A DNA stretch of 64,000 nt. Origin: Arthrobacter_D sp015752045 (GTDB taxonomy: Bacteria > Actinomycetota > Actinomycetes > Actinomycetales > Micrococcaceae). The position numbers and the translations under genes were made by a program. The stretch spans positions 186,001-250,000 of the forward strand of contig NZ_JADOUS010000002.1 in assembly GCF_015752045.1 (NCBI RefSeq). The letters are read 5' to 3'. Below the pieces are notes generated by a model, which had not been told where the DNA came from, did not search any database, and saw only the letters and a list, made by a program, of their open reading frames with translations. This document shows, in pieces, positions 61,462 to 64,000 of this stretch (the first letter of the stretch is position 1; each line of letters begins with the position of its first letter).

Positions 61462-64000
61462 CTACGTAGTGGTCTGCAGGGGCTGGACGCCCAGCCCCTG
61501 CAGCTCCCGCACCAGGTCGGCCCGTCCGCTGATGCCGAGCTTCACGTAGATGCGGTGCAGGTGACCCTCGACGGTGCGCACGGAGACGCAGAGGGCCGCC
61601 GCGATGTCCCGGTTGCTCTCCCCACCGGCGACCAGGCGCGCTACGACGTCCTCGCTCCTCGTGAGATCCGTCAGGCGGCGCGCGCCTCCCGGGACCTCGA
61701 AGGACGTGCCGGTGAAGGGCGCGCCGTGCCTGCCGAGGCGCCGCGCCGCCGTCCGGATGTCGGCGTGGGTACCGGACTCCGCCTGGACGTCCCGGGCCCG
61801 CGCGGCTGCCTCCAGGGCGATCAGGGGGAGCCCGACGGCGGCAGCGCGGTCGGCGACCTCCCCGAGCGCGGCGCCGTCACGGGCACCGGCGGCCCTGGCG
61901 ACGCCGGCGAGGATCAGCGCTTCGTCCCCCTGCAGGTCCGCGGCGACCAGGGCCAGGCGCTCGGTGGCCCCGGCCACACCGAGCAGGACGGCGAGCACGA
62001 GGATGTCCTTCTCGCAGGCACGGAGGTCGGGAGGCCGCACCTCGTCGACCAGTGCCGCGAAGCGCGTGGGCCGCTGAGGACCACGGGACTCCAGCGAGCC
62101 CGCGGCCGCGGCGAAGGCGCGGCCCATGATGCCGAGGTCGAGGCGCCCTCGGGGCGGTAGCGCCCGGAGCTCCTCGATCAGCGCCGTGGCCTGCTCCGTC
62201 TCCCCGAGGACCGCCGCCCCCCAGGCGGCCACCCCGACGGCGTAGGGCAGCAGGAGCTGCCGGTCCACCCTGCGCAACCGGGCGAGCGCCGGCACCAGGG
62301 CCTGCATGCCGGTCCTGAAGTCTCCCCGCCGGAGAAGCACGATGCCCCGCAGGGCCTCCAACGGGCCGAAGGGCAGCGTGGCGGTCTCCGCCTGCCCGAG
62401 CGCGGCGAGCGCGTGATCGGCCGCCCCGGCCTGTGCGAGGACGAGCACGTGCTGGGTCAGGACGTCCTCGGCGACGTGGGCGAACCGATAGGGGTCGGCG
62501 ATGACGGCGTCGAACGCGGCCTGCGTGCACCGCGCCGCCTCGACCGCCCGGCCACGGAGGCCCAGGGCTCCGCCGCGCAGGGCGAGGGCGACGGCGCGCA
62601 GGTCCCCGAAGGGTTCCGGGTCAGCCGCGAGGAACCGATCCTCCGCCAGGAGCAGGTCCACGGCGGCGGGTTTCCCCTGATCGAGGAGGAGCTGCGCCCT
62701 CAGCAGGTCTGCTCCCACCGTGGTCCCGGCGTCGGCCGTGCCGGGCTCGACGTGGCTTGTCCGGACGGACTCGAGCAGTGCAACGACCTCGGAGGCGGGT
62801 GCGCCGGCCAGCCTCATCGCCGTGCCCTGCGCGACGACGACGGCCCGCACGGGCGCGACGTCGGCCGCGGCGTCGTCGGACCCGTCCTGCACACGGATCC
62901 CTGCCCCTGCATCCCGATCGGCGAGCAGCCGCACGGCCTCCGCCGGACGGCCCCGCGCGGAGAGCAGGCGTGCGCGTTCGACGGCGATGCCGGGCCCGGA
63001 CCCTGCGGGGACGGCGTGCAGGAACTGCTCCGACGCCGCCAGCCGACCCAGCCCGGTGGCGACCCTCGCCGCGTCGAGGAGCATCGCCGCCTCGACGGGT
63101 GCCCCCGTATCGAGCGCCCACTCGAGGTGGCGGAGGCGGTGGCACCCGTACGGGGGGACGTCGAACGCGGGACCGCAGAGCCGTGCGCGTAGCAGGGCCT
63201 TCCGCCCGAGGGGCAGGACGGCCCGGATCACCTCGCCGTACAGGCCGTGGCGCAGCGTCAGATAGCGGGCGTCGGCCGGATGCGCGGCAACGAACCGCTG
63301 GTCGATCAGCGTGCGGACGGCCTCGCTCCCGGTCAGGCGCTCGACGTCGGCTGCGGGCACCGCGCCACCGAGCGCGAGGAGGTCCATGGCTGTGCGCTGG
63401 GCGTCGGGCATCGGTGCGAGGATCGACGCGACGAGATCGGTCAGAGCGCCGGCCGGCCGGGGTCGCACCGGGTCGACGTGCCATCCGTCGCCCTCCCCGG
63501 ACTGCGCGCCGTCCGGGGCGAGGTGTCCGAGGACCGCCTTGAGCAGCATCGGGTTGCCGCCCGTGGACTCCCGGAGGCCCAGGAGGGCCCGGTGGCCCAG
63601 CGGCCCGGTTCCCAGCGGCTCAGTACCCGCCGGTGCCGGTCTCAGCGCGTGCTCCGCCACGGCGCGCAGCGTGGCATCGGTGAGCGGTTCGAGGTGCACC
63701 CGGTCCAGGTAGCCCTCGCCGGCGAAGCCGTGCAGCCCGGAGGAGGGGGTGAGGGAGTGGTCGGCGAACGCGATCAGCCGGACCACCCCCATGACCACGA
63801 GCTGCGTCAGCACATGTGTGCTCTCCTCGTCGAGGAACTGCGCGTCGTCCACCAGCACCGCGCAGGCACCGCCGCCGTCGGGTCTGTGCAGGCGCTGCCG
63901 CGCGGTGCGCAGGAGCGGGATGGGACTGGTGAAATCCCGTGCCGGGACACCGGCGAAGAAGTCGCCGAGGGCGCCGTAGGGCACCGAGTGCAGCGCGCGG
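61462..64000 (-). CDS. Large AAA/LuxR-family transcriptional regulator (LAL type), first of an array; N-terminus beyond the window
   Basis: The frame is open to base 64000, so the gene is cut: 845 residues are visible, lacking only the N-terminus with its Walker A motif (apparent starts such as 63984 are internal). Visible: the end of the ATPase including RALHSVPYGALGDF, Walker B CAVLVDDAQFLDEESTHVLTQL, the sensor region LRESTGGNPMLLKAVLGHLAP, a TPR-like helical middle rich in Ala/Leu, and the C-terminal LuxR helix-turn-helix LTRSEDVVARLVAGGESNRDIAAALCVSVRTVEGHLHRIYVKLGISGRADLV. It is separated from the next regulator by 276 nt with its own promoter, so it belongs to the same array but not necessarily the same transcript. 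Confidence 0.86.
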   Translation of the reverse strand, partial: RALHSVPYGALGDFFAGVPARDFTSPIPLLRTARQRLHRPDGGGACAVLVDDAQFLDEESTHVLTQLVVMGVVRLIAFADHSLTPSSGLHGFAGEGYLDRVHLEPLTDATLRAVAEHALRPAPAGTEPLGTGPLGHRALLGLRESTGGNPMLLKAVLGHLAPDGAQSGEGDGWHVDPVRPRPAGALTDLVASILAPMPDAQRTAMDLLALGGAVPAADVERLTGSEAVRTLIDQRFVAAHPADARYLTLRHGLYGEVIRAVLPLGRKALLRARLCGPAFDVPPYGCHRLRHLEWALDTGAPVEAAMLLDAARVATGLGRLAASEQFLHAVPAGSGPGIAVERARLLSARGRPAEAVRLLADRDAGAGIRVQDGSDDAAADVAPVRAVVVAQGTAMRLAGAPASEVVALLESVRTSHVEPGTADAGTTVGADLLRAQLLLDQGKPAAVDLLLAEDRFLAADPEPFGDLRAVALALRGGALGLRGRAVEAARCTQAAFDAVIADPYRFAHVAEDVLTQHVLVLAQAGAADHALAALGQAETATLPFGPLEALRGIVLLRRGDFRTGMQALVPALARLRRVDRQLLLPYAVGVAAWGAAVLGETEQATALIEELRALPPRGRLDLGIMGRAFAAAAGSLESRGPQRPTRFAALVDEVRPPDLRACEKDILVLAVLLGVAGATERLALVAADLQGDEALILAGVARAAGARDGAALGEVADRAAAVGLPLIALEAAARARDVQAESGTHADIRTAARRLGRHGAPFTGTSFEVPGGARRLTDLTRSEDVVARLVAGGESNRDIAAALCVSVRTVEGHLHRIYVKLGISGRADLVRELQGLGVQPLQTTT

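Overview
The window is a chromosomal segment of a high-GC Gram-positive actinobacterium, most probably a member of the Micrococcaceae (Arthrobacter and relatives). This rests on the very high GC, frequent GTG and some TTG starts, actinobacterial families (SCO4848-like protein, acyl-CoA carboxylase epsilon subunit, DUF2505, Rv1264-like cyclase, DUF222-HNH protein) and the local gene orders. Nothing in the window identifies a species. No rRNA, tRNA, CRISPR array, transposase or integrase was recognised, and no gene-free stretch exceeds about 300 bases. LAYOUT. 1-2.5 kb: end of a gatC-gatA pair, a GNAT acetyltransferase and an Hsp20 chaperone, all on the minus strand. 2.6-8.4 kb: a four-gene minus-strand operon (amidohydrolase, MIP18/DUF59 protein, zinc alcohol dehydrogenase, iron-type glycerol/alcohol dehydrogenase) facing a divergent GAF/Fis-type activator; it resembles the accessory part of propane/acetone monooxygenase loci but has no monooxygenase. 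8.6-10.6 kb: a DUF222/HNH endonuclease with an internal duplication. 10.7-19.2 kb: a mostly core minus-strand block (DUF2087 protein, inositol-phosphatase-like protein, ligA, PP2C phosphatase, Rv1264-like cyclase, PH-domain membrane protein, birA, HSDL2-like reductase). 19.5-36.3 kb: acyl-CoA carboxylase beta and epsilon subunits, then an apparently inserted accessory stretch (serpin plus a copper-resistance set running from a CopB-type ATPase to a multicopper oxidase), then a DUF885 peptidase-like protein, a dicarboxylate symporter, a secreted AMIN-like protein, maf and the carboxylase alpha subunit. 36.3-40.2 kb: lipoprotein plus receptor-type Ser/Thr kinase, and an MHS-family transporter. 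40.3-46.2 kb: quinone-reductase-type flavoprotein and a nucleoside-catabolism set (purine nucleoside phosphorylase, phosphosugar mutase, deoC), with two small membrane proteins. 46.2-55.8 kb: mfd, DUF2505, SCO4848-like, nhaA, an orphan histidine kinase, sufU and sufS. 55.9-64 kb: three consecutive giant AAA/LuxR (LAL/MalT-type) regulators, the last running off the window. HOW IT FITS TOGETHER. BirA, the beta and epsilon subunits and the biotinylated alpha subunit make up acyl-CoA carboxylation, and the beta and alpha genes carry a matching 17-bp inverted repeat upstream. The copper set pumps Cu out (CopB-type ATPase behind a CsoR-type operator) and handles it outside the membrane (DUF305 lipoprotein, BNR-repeat lipoprotein, Tat-exported multicopper oxidase). 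The nucleoside set can take a deoxynucleoside to acetaldehyde and glyceraldehyde-3-phosphate. Several genes have an actinobacterial -10 hexamer 6-7 nt before the start codon and are predicted to be leaderless. All functional statements are from reading the sequence and from memory of the families; no database search was run.
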